Below, one piece after another: positions 17,879-27,613 of a stretch of DNA of 64,000 bases. The stretch's first letter is position 1; each line of letters starts with the position of its first letter. Made by a program: the position numbers and the translations under genes. Under the pieces are notes generated by a model. The model was not told where the DNA came from. It saw nothing but the letters and a program-made list of their open reading frames with translations, and made no database searches. The stretch is from positions 366,300 through 430,299 of the forward strand of contig DLHT01000017.1 in assembly GCA_002483365.1 (NCBI GenBank), given 5' to 3'. This DNA is from Cellvibrio sp. UBA7661. Lineage in GTDB: Bacteria > Pseudomonadota > Gammaproteobacteria > Pseudomonadales > Cellvibrionaceae.

Positions 17879-20566
17879 TTAAAAGTTGTAGCTGATGTCA
17901 AGGCTGATGCTGGTGCCCACTTCTTGACGAAGAATGGTGACATCTTGCCCTTGCACATTGGTTTGGGTGATTTCACGATCTTCATCCAGCAAGTTGCGCA
18001 GTTTTGCTTTGAGGATGAGCTGCTCAATCGGATAGTAGGAATAGGTAAAATCCAGCGAGCTAAACGGTTGCTCAAAGGCATCGTCGTGACCAGTATCAAC
18101 GGCAGCGAGTGTCAGTTTTTCACCGGCGATATTGTAGGAAAGCGCTGCGCCGTGTTTACCATCATCCGAGTCATAACCCAATTGCGCATTGAGTACGTAA
18201 GGCGATTGGCCACTCATGGTGCGAACGCTATTGGTGTAACCACCGTTGGTGGGTGAAACCACTTCTGAATCACTCAGTGTCAAATTACCTGATACGAAAA
18301 ATCCGTAATCAAGATTCCACAAGCCTTCAAATTCCACACCGTAGAGCTCGCCAGACAATGCGTTTTCAAAACTCATGATGATGTCGCTGTCTGAACCGGG
18401 TTCCAGTTTTTGTTCGATAGGATCAGTGATGTCTTTGTAGAACAAAGAAACGGTCAGGTTGTTGCCGCCATCGAAATACCATTCACCACGTAAATCGATA
18501 TTATCCAACATGGAATCGCGCAGGTTTGGATTGCCGCGCACGCGGATATTCAATTCAGGATCGATATAAACCACATCGGCCATTTCACGCAGGTCAGGGC
18601 GCACCACCGTTTGCGCATAACTCAAACGCAACTGGAAGGTTTCTGAATTCATGAAGCCATCGTTGATGTAGGTTAATGCCGCCGATGGATACACATCGTC
18701 ACTGCGACGAGTGTAAGTCTGGTTTTCGTTTTGCAATTCTTTGATCAGGTTTTCCAGCGTAATGCCGGTGTAATCGAGCAGATCGAGTGGCAACAGCGCG
18801 GTGCGGAAATCTTCGTAGCGCGCACCAGCGGTGATGCGCCAGGTATCGCTCAGGGTTGCATCGATCATCCCGTAAAACGCATCGGTCATTTGCCCGGCAA
18901 TATAACTTTCGGTACCGAAACCGCGGCTCATGGTCAATTCAAAATCGTTGCTGAGATTATTGATTTTGCTATCGGTAAACACATCGCCCGGCATGCCTTC
19001 CAGGAAGCTGCCGCCACCCACATCAATCAGTGCGGTGTAACCAAAATATTGGCGCGATTTGTCGTTGTAGCTATAACCACCGCTGAGCGTAACTTCGGCG
19101 TTGTCAAACAGCAGGGGTAATTTTGCATTCCAGCCGTGGCTTATTACATCGTCTTGCAAATTCAAAAATGCAAATTGTGCCGATGAATTGGAGGTAATGC
19201 GTGTGCTGAGAATTTCACCGGTTTGTGGATCTACCGTGTTATCACCGCCAATGGTGGTTGCGCCGGGAATATTGGTTTCCACTGTGGAATCCGAATAAAA
19301 CCAATCGACACTGATATCACCCAAGGTATTGCCGGAAAGTTGGTCGAATTTGTGCGTACCCAAGGCTTGGGTAATTTCAACTTCGCGATCCTGATAGCGG
19401 GTTTCGTAGGTAACTTTTTGGTTGCCGTCAGCCAAATTGTTGTTGCTGTTTTGCGCAAAAGTAATGGCTGCTTCATCGGTTTCGTTGCCGATCAACATGT
19501 AACTGGCTTCGATGTTGTGCATGTCTTGATAGTTGATACCGACACCAATCGAACCCAGTTCTTTTGTGTCTTCCTGGGTGCGTTTAGTGGAAGAGTAGGT
19601 GACATCGGGTGAGCCTACGCCTTGGCGGATTTGGTTTTTGTTGCGCCATTCGGTTTTTTCAGACCAGTTGAGAATGCTGCCGACAGTCCAATCGTCACCA
19701 ATATCCCAAGAGTTGCCGAGTGCAACTGAGCCGTTTTGATCCAAAGGTGAATCGTCTTCACGGATAGCGACATCGCGGTTTAATGACAACATCAAACTGC
19801 GGTTGATCGCAATGGATTCCTGCGCTTGTTCGGGCGTCACACTGTTATCAACTTCGGTGCTCAGAATACGGCGGATACCGTTGATATCCAGATAGCCTTG
19901 GTAAGTGTCCAATGCTTGGTCGATGGCTTTTGGTAAGCCACTGGTTTTACCGCCACCTGAATAGGTGATATCGCCATCGCCGCTATTGGTGTTGGTACCG
20001 GTACCGAGGGTGATGTTAAAAATAAATTCATCCGGAACACTCTTGGTGCGGATGTTGACGTTGCCGCCGCCAAAGTGCGCGGGCAGGTCAGGTGAATAGG
20101 ATTTCTGGATTTTTAAACTATCCACGATGGATGCGGGAATAATATCCAGCGGTAATACATTGCGCGTCAATTCTGGCGATGGCACTTGGGCACCGTTCAA
20201 TTGCACGCTGGAGTAACGCTCACCAAGGCCGCGCACATAAACGTATTTGCCCTGGTTTAAGGTCACGCCGGTCACACGGGTGAGCGCGACGGCCACGTTG
20301 GAGTCACCGGTGCGGGAAATTTGGTCTGAACCCATCAGGTCAGCAGCGAACGCATCTTCCATTCGCTCCTGCACAATCGTTTGTGCACCGCTTTGCTGGC
20401 GGCCGGTTACTAACATTTCTTCCAGTACGGGCGCTTCTATCGCAGGCATTGGAATACTTGGTTGCTCATCGGCTTCTTGGGCGAAACCGGGTTGCGCCAA
20501 TACTGACAGTGAGGCAGCAGAAATGGCGATAAATAATTTGTGGCGGTTGGGTAAACAATTTTGCAT
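17879..20566 (-). CDS. TonB-dependent receptor
   Basis: 895 aa outer-membrane receptor. The signal peptide ends near GFAQ. A TonB-box-like segment EEMLVTGR is near residue 50. The plug carries YVRGLGERYSSVQLNGAQVPSP and PAHFGGGNVNIRTK. The barrel ends SISLDISYNF. Two ATGs are six bases apart. The second (20566) is 8 bases from an AAAAGG and was preferred over 20572. It follows the beta-helix lipoprotein gene on the same strand, with a strong terminator in the 120-base gap. Receptors of this type paired with a lipoprotein suggest surface capture and uptake. The possible Pho boxes around the locus hint at a phosphorus-containing substrate, which is only an inference. Confidence 0.92.
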   Translation of the reverse strand: MQNCLPNRHKLFIAISAASLSVLAQPGFAQEADEQPSIPMPAIEAPVLEEMLVTGRQQSGAQTIVQERMEDAFAADLMGSDQISRTGDSNVAVALTRVTGVTLNQGKYVYVRGLGERYSSVQLNGAQVPSPELTRNVLPLDIIPASIVDSLKIQKSYSPDLPAHFGGGNVNIRTKSVPDEFIFNITLGTGTNTNSGDGDITYSGGGKTSGLPKAIDQALDTYQGYLDINGIRRILSTEVDNSVTPEQAQESIAINRSLMLSLNRDVAIREDDSPLDQNGSVALGNSWDIGDDWTVGSILNWSEKTEWRNKNQIRQGVGSPDVTYSSTKRTQEDTKELGSIGVGINYQDMHNIEASYMLIGNETDEAAITFAQNSNNNLADGNQKVTYETRYQDREVEITQALGTHKFDQLSGNTLGDISVDWFYSDSTVETNIPGATTIGGDNTVDPQTGEILSTRITSNSSAQFAFLNLQDDVISHGWNAKLPLLFDNAEVTLSGGYSYNDKSRQYFGYTALIDVGGGSFLEGMPGDVFTDSKINNLSNDFELTMSRGFGTESYIAGQMTDAFYGMIDATLSDTWRITAGARYEDFRTALLPLDLLDYTGITLENLIKELQNENQTYTRRSDDVYPSAALTYINDGFMNSETFQLRLSYAQTVVRPDLREMADVVYIDPELNIRVRGNPNLRDSMLDNIDLRGEWYFDGGNNLTVSLFYKDITDPIEQKLEPGSDSDIIMSFENALSGELYGVEFEGLWNLDYGFFVSGNLTLSDSEVVSPTNGGYTNSVRTMSGQSPYVLNAQLGYDSDDGKHGAALSYNIAGEKLTLAAVDTGHDDAFEQPFSSLDFTYSYYPIEQLILKAKLRNLLDEDREITQTNVQGQDVTILRQEVGTSISLDISYNF

Positions 20567-20620
20567 GGTCATAACCTTTTCTGATTCGTTGGTCTGCAGG
20601 GCGCGGCATCTGGTGTTATC

Positions 20621-20651
20621 AAAAAGAGAGGCGCCCTAGGGCGCCTCTTTT
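20621..20651 (-). terminator. Strong terminator between lipoprotein and receptor genes
   Basis: An almost perfect inverted repeat AGAGGCGCCC / GGGCGCCTCT with a two-base centre. On the minus strand it is followed by T5. It should end or attenuate the lipoprotein transcript before the receptor gene. Confidence 0.85.
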
Positions 20652-20686
20652 CCGTTGCCAGCAACAAGGCGTATGTATGCCCTGAA

Positions 20687-22345
20687 TTAGTTGGCGGTCA
20701 TGCCTACAGTCCAGCCTGAAACCCAGTCGTTGCTTTCGCTAACGGCACCGATGAAGTTCACGCTATCAAAGAAGTTGTTGCTTCCTGCTGCTGGTGCAGT
20801 AGTGGTTGATGGATTTTCAGACAGTTTGGTCACGTCGGTTACCGGCACAGTGATCGCTGCCGCGTTGCCATCGGTCATGCTCGCCAGAGTCAGGTAAGCG
20901 CGTGGGTTAGTCGCCAAATCTTTGAGGATGTTGGCTGGCAAACCACCGGTGACAGCTGAGTCGATTACCACGTTGTTGTTGCCTGCGGCGGTGAACCAGG
21001 TTTTCAGGTTGAAACCAGCATTGCTTGGGTCAACCTTGCCGGTTTTGATCGCTTCGGTACAGGCAACCAGGGTGCTCTTAACAACAGAGATACCTGCTTC
21101 CATCGCATCGCCAGTTTGTGGGCCTTCGGTATCATCGTGTTCAAAGCATTCGTTAGATGACATGCCGGTGGCGTTAGAGGTGATGATCGAGTTGTAGATT
21201 TCGAACTGGGTGCCTTCACGCAACAGTGGGCCTTCTGAGTCACCTTTAGAGGTTGGGAAGGTGCCTTGGTTGGTATCAACCGCGCTGGTCACACAGGTGT
21301 GGTTGGAGATGCGTGGGTGGGTCATTGGCAGAATGCCATCGCCACGGCCTTCACCGGTGTTGTCGCCTTCGATACAACGGTTTGCACCAGAGGTATGGAT
21401 GGCCAATGCGAATTGGATGTTACCTACGTAGCCATCAGCAAAGTCGAAAGAGTCATCGGCAACGTTCACAGCAACTACGTGCTTGAGGTTCACTGCACCG
21501 CCGAACATTTCAAAGCCATCGTCACGGGTAGAGTAGGTTTGTACGTAATCGACAACAGTACCTGAGCCAACGGCGTAAAAAGTAATACCGTTCAATTCAT
21601 TGCCATCAACCACTTCATAACCAGCGTGCTTAACAACAACGTAACGCAATACGCCTGATGATTCGCTGTTGTTGTTACCACCGTAAGTACCTGGGCGGCC
21701 TTCAGAGGTCACGTGACAGTTGCTTGGGTCGGTACATTTGTTGGTCAAACCTTGACCGAGGATTTGGATGCCGCCCCACAGACCGCGATCACCTTCGGTC
21801 GCTGATTTTTCAATCAAGTCTTTGGTCGCACTGAATACGATAGGTGCTTCTTTGGTGCCTTCTGCAAAAATTTGTGAACCGCGCGCTACACGCACGTAAT
21901 CAACCGGGTTGCTGAATGCTAATTTCGCCCCCGCTTTGATGGTCAGGATAGGGCCAGCGCCTGCTGCTGGTACCTTAACGCCAGCGGCAACATCGTTGGC
22001 ATCAATATCTTCACCGACAAACAAGCTGTCCTGGAAAATGTGCACACCGTTGTTTGCCAGAGCAGGGATTTCAAGGTCAGTAGTCAGCGGGCGTGTATCG
22101 CTCACAAAGGTTACGCCGTAAGTACAGTTATTACCGCTGAAAGTTCCCTGGAATGTTTGACCACCCAACTCATAAGAGGCGCAAGGGTTATTGGCAACTG
22201 AAGAGCTGCTAGCACCGTTGTTGTTAGTGGTATTGTTGTTTGAATCAGTCACAGTGTTGCTTGGGTTCAAATTGATATCACCGCCACCACAGGCAGCCAG
22301 GGTTGCAGCGAGTACATTCAATGCAAAAAGATTTTTCAGTTTCAT
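20687..22345 (-). CDS. Beta-helix surface lipoprotein
   Basis: 552 aa. The N-terminus has a lipobox, LAAC with the lipidated Cys at residue 19, then a Ser/Asn-rich linker (about 28-52). The body is repetitive, with short turns rich in Gly, Asn and Asp (VGEDIDANDVAAGVKV, GLWGGIQILGQG, SSGVLRYVVVKHAG, DDGFEMFGGAVNLKHVVAVN), typical of a right-handed parallel beta-helix. Relatives are sometimes labelled multidrug transporter, which the sequence does not support: there are no membrane helices. It is transcribed toward a TonB-dependent receptor and probably works with it at the surface, by binding or hydrolysing the substrate. Two Pho-like boxes lie in its upstream region. Confidence 0.8.
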   Translation of the reverse strand: MKLKNLFALNVLAATLAACGGGDINLNPSNTVTDSNNNTTNNNGASSSSVANNPCASYELGGQTFQGTFSGNNCTYGVTFVSDTRPLTTDLEIPALANNGVHIFQDSLFVGEDIDANDVAAGVKVPAAGAGPILTIKAGAKLAFSNPVDYVRVARGSQIFAEGTKEAPIVFSATKDLIEKSATEGDRGLWGGIQILGQGLTNKCTDPSNCHVTSEGRPGTYGGNNNSESSGVLRYVVVKHAGYEVVDGNELNGITFYAVGSGTVVDYVQTYSTRDDGFEMFGGAVNLKHVVAVNVADDSFDFADGYVGNIQFALAIHTSGANRCIEGDNTGEGRGDGILPMTHPRISNHTCVTSAVDTNQGTFPTSKGDSEGPLLREGTQFEIYNSIITSNATGMSSNECFEHDDTEGPQTGDAMEAGISVVKSTLVACTEAIKTGKVDPSNAGFNLKTWFTAAGNNNVVIDSAVTGGLPANILKDLATNPRAYLTLASMTDGNAAAITVPVTDVTKLSENPSTTTAPAAGSNNFFDSVNFIGAVSESNDWVSGWTVGMTAN

Positions 22346-22452
22346 GGGGCCACTCTCTTCTAGTAAGGGAACTCTTTAATAAGGGAAATGTGAACGCTGC
22401 GGTTTTTGTGAGAGCTGTCCGCTTCTGCGTTTGTGGCGCTATCTTTGATGAC

Positions 22453-22485
22453 AAATATGAAATCTGGACGACAGTTTGATGAAAG
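22453..22485 (-). promoter_or_regulatory. Pho-like half-site array upstream of lipoprotein gene
   Basis: On the minus strand, CTTTCAT, CTGTCGT and ATTTCAT repeat every 11 bases, resembling the CTGTCAT half-sites of PhoB boxes, 110-140 bases before the lipoprotein ATG. The 373-base gap 22346-22718 holds nothing else recognisable apart from the plus-strand site at 22501. Confidence 0.4.
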
Positions 22486-22500
22486 TTTTATTTCGGTTAG

Positions 22501-22518
22501 ATGTCAGAAATATGTCAA
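22501..22518 (+). promoter_or_regulatory. Pho-like box, plus orientation
   Basis: ATGTCAGAAATATGTCAA has two TGTCA half-sites 11 bases apart with an A/T-rich spacer, a good match to the Pho consensus. It points toward mlaA, about 200 bases away, and may alternatively act on the divergent lipoprotein gene. Confidence 0.4.
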
Positions 22519-22718
22519 AAAGGCTTTGTTGCAATTTGTAACTGGCGCAATTTTTCGCGATAAAGGCGGTTGTTGGCGGAGTGATGATTGGTTAAAGTGG
22601 CCGGCATCGCGCCTGCCATATCGGGTCGCTATACGTCTTATTCTTTCCGCAATTCAGGTTTGCAATTCGGGTCTGCAACTCAGACCGGCAATCGCTTACC
22701 TTATCTTCCAGGGAACTT

Positions 22719-23483
22719 ATGAAACTGAATCTCTCGCCTTCATCGTCTTTCTCCTTACGTCCATTGGTTGCCGGGTTAGCGGTTACATTGGGCTTGGTCA
22801 TTCCACTTGGCGTGTTTGCGCAGGATGACCAGGAGGCCGCAGACCAGGATCCCTGGCAGGGGTATAACCGTGCGATGTTTAAGTTCAATGATGCGGTTGA
22901 TCGCTGGACGCTCAAACCTTTGGCGAAAAGTTATAAATTTGTCATGCCCGATCCATTGGAAACTGGTGTCGGTAATATTTTTGACAACATCCAGGAAGTC
23001 CCCAATGTTATCAACGGCGTACTGCAGTGGGATCTCAAAGGTGCCGCACATGACACAGGGCGTTTGCTGGTGAATAGCACCCTGGGGATTGGCGGTTTGC
23101 TGGACGTAGCCAAATACATGCACCTACCAGCCGATGAAGATGAAGATTTTGGCCAGACATTGGCGGTGTGGGGGGTTGGGCAGGGGCCTTATCTGGTATT
23201 GCCATTTTTGGGCCCAAGTACTGTGCGCGATGGTTTTGGTAAGCCCATCGACTGGTATACCGACCCGACTACCTATATCGATCACGTGCGTACCGAAAAC
23301 ACGATGCGCGCATTTAAGCTGTTGGATACCCGCGCAAGTTTGCTGGATCTTGAAAAGAATATTACGGGTGATCGCTATACATTTGTGCGCGATGTGTATT
23401 TGCAGCGCCGTGACTACCTGATCAATAACGGCGAGGTTGAGGACGATTTTGGTTCAGAAGACTTTGATGAAGAAGATTTTTGA
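22719..23483 (+). CDS. mlaA: MlaA/VacJ outer-membrane lipid asymmetry protein
   Basis: 254 aa MlaA family protein (PF04333), which removes mislocalised phospholipids from the outer leaflet and passes them to MlaC. Family motifs are clear: DPWQGYNRAMFKFND, VPNVINGVLQWD, GRLLVNSTLGIGGLLDVA, DFGQTLAVWGVGQGPYLVLPFLGPS and DPTTYIDHV. Unlike E. coli MlaA it lacks a lipobox Cys: the leader ends GVFAQDDQ, suggesting a type I signal peptide and no lipid anchor. The C-terminus is very acidic (EDDFGSEDFDEEDF). An AGGGAAC in front of the ATG is a good ribosome site. No other mla gene is nearby. Confidence 0.92.
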   Translation: MKLNLSPSSSFSLRPLVAGLAVTLGLVIPLGVFAQDDQEAADQDPWQGYNRAMFKFNDAVDRWTLKPLAKSYKFVMPDPLETGVGNIFDNIQEVPNVINGVLQWDLKGAAHDTGRLLVNSTLGIGGLLDVAKYMHLPADEDEDFGQTLAVWGVGQGPYLVLPFLGPSTVRDGFGKPIDWYTDPTTYIDHVRTENTMRAFKLLDTRASLLDLEKNITGDRYTFVRDVYLQRRDYLINNGEVEDDFGSEDFDEEDF

Positions 23484-23502
23484 CGGGGAGTTTTGATCGC
23501 AA

Positions 23503-23530
23503 GCGGCCACTTTTCAGTGGCCGTTTTGTT
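23503..23530 (+). terminator. Terminator after mlaA
   Basis: Stem CGGCCACT / AGTGGCCG with a short T-rich loop followed by TTTTGTT, 20 bases after the mlaA stop. Confidence 0.88.
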
Positions 23531-23560
23531 ATGTGCGATCAGTAATGTGTCGGCGTGGTT

Positions 23561-23872
23561 CTAGTTGGGAAGTATCTGGATAATTTCCAAGCCTAAGATG
23601 TAATCGCCGTTATCGTTAGTCGATGTGCGTGCAACCTTTGCTTTGGCTTTCAGCGTTGGGCTGTGGCCGTGATCAGAAGACACCTCAACCTCAACTTCAG
23701 TACCTGCAGGAAGGCTTTGTTTGGCTTCCACTTGCAGGCCTCCACCACTTAGATCCAGGCACAAGCCCTCAATGACATCGGCTGACGAAGCCAGTTTTGC
23801 ACTCAAAGGTGCACCGATTTTCATCCGGATAAAATCGCGCTTTTCGCTGTAAGGCTTATCGTTAATCCCCAT
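23561..23872 (-). CDS. PilZ domain protein
   Basis: 103 aa single-domain PilZ protein (PF07238), a probable cyclic-di-GMP receptor. The binding motifs are present: R12-x3-R16 (KRDFIR) and D-x-S-x-x-G (DLSGGG) about residue 39. The C-terminal strand YILGLEIIQI is typical. It has no partner domain, so it probably acts by binding another protein. It is a short single gene between mlaA and fdxA. Confidence 0.9.
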   Translation of the reverse strand: MGINDKPYSEKRDFIRMKIGAPLSAKLASSADVIEGLCLDLSGGGLQVEAKQSLPAGTEVEVEVSSDHGHSPTLKAKAKVARTSTNDNGDYILGLEIIQILPN

Positions 23873-24000
23873 AGCTTGTTCCTCGTTATTAGTGTGATTG
23901 ACGAGAGGTTATGGTCTTGGCAAGACTTCAAAGAGTGTAGCACAGGGGTTTGGGTTGCCAGCCATCCATAGTGGATTTCTGTGATCTTCTTGATTACAGG

Positions 24001-24030
24001 CGAAAAAAAACCGCGCAATGCGCGGTTTTA
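24001..24030 (-). terminator. Terminator after fdxA
   Basis: Perfect inverted repeat AAAACCGCGC / GCGCGGTTTT. On the minus strand it is followed by a run of eight T, so it ends the fdxA transcript 32 bases past the stop. Confidence 0.9.
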
Positions 24031-24061
24031 GCCAGTAGGTACATTGTCCTACCTAAGGCGA

Positions 24062-24385
24062 TTAACGCTCCAGATATTGCAATTTGCCTGGAACACCATC
24101 CCACTCGGCGTGGTCGGCAGGGGCATCTTTCATTTCGGTGATGTTTGGCCACACCTGCGCCAGTTCGGCGTTCAATTCCAGGAATACCGCTTGGTCTTCC
24201 GGTAGTTCATCTTCCGAGAAGATGGCGCCAACAGGGCATTCAGGTTCACACAAGGCACAATCAATACACTCATCCGGGTGAATCACCAGAAAATTGGGGC
24301 CTTCGTAGAAACAATCTACAGGGCAGACTTCCACACAGTCAGTGTGTTTACATTTGATGCAATTTTCCCCAACTACAAACGTCAT
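24062..24385 (-). CDS. fdxA: Ferredoxin FdxA, [3Fe-4S][4Fe-4S] type
   Basis: 107 aa seven-iron ferredoxin. C9, C17 and C21 ([16 protein letters not shown]) and the second cluster motif [12 protein letters not shown] are those of the Azotobacter FdI/FdxA family. The C-terminal extension with [18 protein letters not shown] is also typical. The start at 24385 has a GGAG in good position; the longer frame to 24421 lacks one. It is a general low-potential electron carrier downstream of mutS on the same strand, 239 bases away, a neighbourhood shared with Pseudomonas. Confidence 0.95.
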   Translation of the reverse strand: MTFVVGENCIKCKHTDCVEVCPVDCFYEGPNFLVIHPDECIDCALCEPECPVGAIFSEDELPEDQAVFLELNAELAQVWPNITEMKDAPADHAEWDGVPGKLQYLER

Positions 24386-24624
24386 AGGAGACTCCCACAA
24401 GTAACAGAATTCGATAGTCAATGCGCCAGTTCACCGGGCGCAACGCAAGAGCGCGCATTCTAAACAGCCAAACCCGGTTTGGGTAGGCTTTTTCCGCTGA
24501 AACATCCCCGAAAAGCGCTGATTTCAGTGTGAAAAAGCGCAGTTGAGAATGGTTCTTTTTGAATACCGATTTTGGTGATAACCCATATCAAATTTGTCGA
24601 TACCCGTTAGCTATTTTCCTCGCA

Positions 24625-27294
24625 TTACCTTCCTCGAGAGTAAAGCTCTTTTAATTTGTACAGCTGCTCAAGCGCTTCACGCGGCGATAAATTATCCGGA
24701 TTGATTTTATGCAATGCCGCCAACGCCGGATTAGGCAAGCTATCAAACAAACCCGATTGCGCCGGTGATTCAACGGCGGGCGCATGTGCCGGATTATTCA
24801 GCAGGGCATTTACCGTGGCATGTGCCACGATATCTACCGATTCCGTTGCGCTAGCCGAAATTGTGTTTGATTTAATGGAATGCGGATGCTCACCATTTTC
24901 CAGCAAATGCAATTGCTGCTGTGCTTCCGCCAACACCTGCGCAGGAATGCCAGCCAATTTTGCAACTTGCAGCCCATAACTTTTGCTCGCGGGACCTTCT
25001 TGCACTTTATGCAAAAACACAATGTTGTCTTTGTGTTCGGTTGCATTCAAATGCACGTTCGCAATTCCGGAAACTGTTTCAGGTAATGAAGTAATTTCAA
25101 AATAGTGTGTGGCGAATAAGGTAAACGCACGCACTTTTTCAGCGAGATGTTTGGCGCAAGCCCAGGCGAGCGACAAACCATCAAAGGTACTGGTGCCGCG
25201 CCCGATTTCATCCATCAACACCAAGCTGCGCTCAGTCGCGTTGTGCAAAATGTTCGCGGTTTCAGTCATCTCCACCATAAAAGTCGAACGGCCACCGGCC
25301 AAATCATCGGCTGAACCAATGCGGGTAAAAATCCGGTCAACAATACCAATCGTTGCTTGTTGCGCCGGAACAAAACTGCCAATGTGAGCAAGCAGTGTGA
25401 TTAATGCCGCTTGCCGCATATAAGTGGATTTACCGCCCATATTCGGGCCGGTGATGATGAGCATATGGCGCTGCGGATTAAATTCCAGATCGTTCGGCAC
25501 AAAGGGTGCGCTGGTCACTTGTTCAACCACCGGATGGCGGCCACCAACAATATGAATGCCCGCACGCAAGGATAATTCCGGCTTGCAAAAACCCAGTGCA
25601 TCCGCACGCTCTGCCAACGTGGCAAGCACATCCAATTCAGCAACGGCCGCTGCAGAATCCTGCAATGGAATTAATTGCACATTCAAAATATCAATCAGTT
25701 CTTCGTAGAGTGCTTTTTCACGCGCAAGTGCGCGGCTTTGTGCAGAGAGCGCTTTATCTTCAAATTCTTTTAATTCCGGTGTGATGTAGCGCTCGGCATT
25801 TTTTAATGTCTGGCGACGGATATAATCCGCCGGTGCTTTTTCCGACTGTGCCGAGGTCAATTCAATAAAATAACCGTGCACGCGGTTGTAACCAACTTTT
25901 AAGGTTGGAATGCCGGTGCGCTCGCGCTCGCGTGTTTCCAAATCCAACAAATATTGCCCAGCGTTAGTGCTAATGTTGCGCAGCTCATCCAATTCAGCAT
26001 CGTAACCTTCCGCAATTACACCACCATCGCGGATCACCACCGGCGGGTTTTCAATAATTGCGCGCGATAACAATTCCACCAAATCGGGAAAGGTGGAAAT
26101 TTGCTGCGCGAGATTTTTTAATTGCGGCGATTTTTTTTGCGCAAGTTCATTTTGCAATTCCGGATAAGTACCAATCGACATCAGCAAACGCGATAAATCG
26201 CGCGGGCGCGCGGAGCGCAATGCCAAGCGACCAAGAATGCGTTCCATATCGCCTACACGTTTTAAAATGCCGTTGAAAATTTCAAACGCATAATTGTGCT
26301 GCAATTCAGCAATCGCATCTTGCCTGCCAGTTAATAAATCCAAATCGCGCAACGGGCGGTTCAACCAGCGGCGCAACAAGCGGCTGCCCATACTGGTCGC
26401 GGCGCGATTCAACACCGAAAATAAAGTGTGCTCATCGCCGCCGGTCAGGTTGATATCCAGTTCCAGATTACGGCGTGTTGCTGCATCCATAATCACCGCT
26501 TCATCGCGGTTTTCATGCGCAAGGCTGCGCACATGAGGCAGGGCGGTGCGCTGGGTTTCGCGTGCGTAACTTAATAAACAACCGGCAGCACAAATTGCCG
26601 CCTTTAAATGGTCGCAACCAAAACCGGCTAAATCTTTCGTTGCGAATTGTTGAATCAACAAACGCTCGGCGGTTTCCAAATCAAATTCCCAAGGGCCACG
26701 GCGGCGCAAACCTTTGCGATTCTCGACTAATGCCTGTGTGGTGATGTGATCGCTAATTAATAATTCCGCAGGGCTTAATCGCTGTAATTCGCCCAGCGCC
26801 GCCTCCAAGCCTTCCACTTCCAGCACCAGAAAGCGGCCGCTCGCCATATCCAGCGATGCAATCCCAAATGTCTCACCCGCCTGATGCAATGCCACCAACA
26901 AATTATCACGGCGTGAATCCAGCAGCGCCTCATCGCTCACCGTACCCGGCGTGACAATGCGCACCACCTTGCGCTCAACCGGCCCTTTGCTTGTTGCAGG
27001 GTCACCAATCTGTTCGCACACCGCGACCGAAACGCCTTCTTTCACTAATTTGGCGAGGTAGCCGTCGGCCGAATGAAAGGGGATTCCCGCCATCGGAATC
27101 GGCTCGCCATTCGACTTGCCGCGTGCAGTCAAGGTGATGTCCAGAATCTCCGAGGCGCGCTTGGCATCATCAAAAAACAGCTCGTAAAAATCCCCCATGC
27201 GATAAAACACCATCTCGTCTTTATGCTGGGCTTTAATGCGCAGGTACTGCTGCATCATCGGTGTGTGCTGGTCTGTTGGTTCAATCGTATTCAT
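24625..27294 (-). CDS. mutS: DNA mismatch repair protein MutS
   Basis: 889 aa (E. coli 853). The mismatch-recognition [11 protein letters not shown] (Phe-x-Glu) motif is near residues 30-41, the Walker [10 protein letters not shown] near 617, the Walker [19 protein letters not shown] after it, and the helix-turn-helix region and C-terminal tetramerisation tail ([15 protein letters not shown]) are intact. It recognises mismatches and recruits MutL. Start ATG 27294. There is no clear operon partner. Confidence 0.97.
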   Translation of the reverse strand: MNTIEPTDQHTPMMQQYLRIKAQHKDEMVFYRMGDFYELFFDDAKRASEILDITLTARGKSNGEPIPMAGIPFHSADGYLAKLVKEGVSVAVCEQIGDPATSKGPVERKVVRIVTPGTVSDEALLDSRRDNLLVALHQAGETFGIASLDMASGRFLVLEVEGLEAALGELQRLSPAELLISDHITTQALVENRKGLRRRGPWEFDLETAERLLIQQFATKDLAGFGCDHLKAAICAAGCLLSYARETQRTALPHVRSLAHENRDEAVIMDAATRRNLELDINLTGGDEHTLFSVLNRAATSMGSRLLRRWLNRPLRDLDLLTGRQDAIAELQHNYAFEIFNGILKRVGDMERILGRLALRSARPRDLSRLLMSIGTYPELQNELAQKKSPQLKNLAQQISTFPDLVELLSRAIIENPPVVIRDGGVIAEGYDAELDELRNISTNAGQYLLDLETRERERTGIPTLKVGYNRVHGYFIELTSAQSEKAPADYIRRQTLKNAERYITPELKEFEDKALSAQSRALAREKALYEELIDILNVQLIPLQDSAAAVAELDVLATLAERADALGFCKPELSLRAGIHIVGGRHPVVEQVTSAPFVPNDLEFNPQRHMLIITGPNMGGKSTYMRQAALITLLAHIGSFVPAQQATIGIVDRIFTRIGSADDLAGGRSTFMVEMTETANILHNATERSLVLMDEIGRGTSTFDGLSLAWACAKHLAEKVRAFTLFATHYFEITSLPETVSGIANVHLNATEHKDNIVFLHKVQEGPASKSYGLQVAKLAGIPAQVLAEAQQQLHLLENGEHPHSIKSNTISASATESVDIVAHATVNALLNNPAHAPAVESPAQSGLFDSLPNPALAALHKINPDNLSPREALEQLYKLKELYSRGR

Positions 27295-27512
27295 TGCGAT
27301 GGATTTCTTGTAATCAATTGATTTTTAAATGTTTTTTTGATTCCGCAAAGGCCGGTGGCGCGAGCCTTTCTATGGCCTGCAGTGCGATGGCGGGCATTAT
27401 CCCATAGTCTGGCTGGTAGCGGAGTACCTTAAGTACCGGCACTTATGTAGTCAGAGATTTATCAGCCAGAAGCCTATTGGTTGTGGGCTCATGTTTTTTG
27501 GGTGTGTGTGGA

Positions 27513-27526
27513 TTGATGCATGTCAA
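27513..27526 (+). promoter_or_regulatory. FNR/Anr box upstream of hemN
   Basis: TTGATGCATGTCAA matches the FNR/Anr consensus TTGAT-N4-ATCAA at nine of ten positions. TATTCT at 27548-27553 fits a -10 box, which puts the site centre near -41 (class II activation). The rest of the 319-base gap 27295-27613 shows nothing else clear. Confidence 0.8.
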
Positions 27527-27613
27527 TAACTTTCATTATGGAAAGAGTATTCTGATGAAATCCTCATCATCAAGACTCTGCGTTGGAGTCGCTGAATAAA
27601 TCAAGGTTGTCTC

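Noticed and set aside
18731..19120. 129-aa plus-strand ORF within the TonB receptor gene
   Set aside because: Shadow frame of a clearly coding receptor; no family features.
22433..22828. 131-aa plus-strand ORF upstream of mlaA
   Set aside because: Overlaps the mlaA N-terminus in another frame, with no ribosome site and mixed composition.
27420..27450. GTACCTTAAGTAC near-palindrome upstream of hemN
   Set aside because: Imperfect, short and with no known factor; the FNR box explains regulation better.
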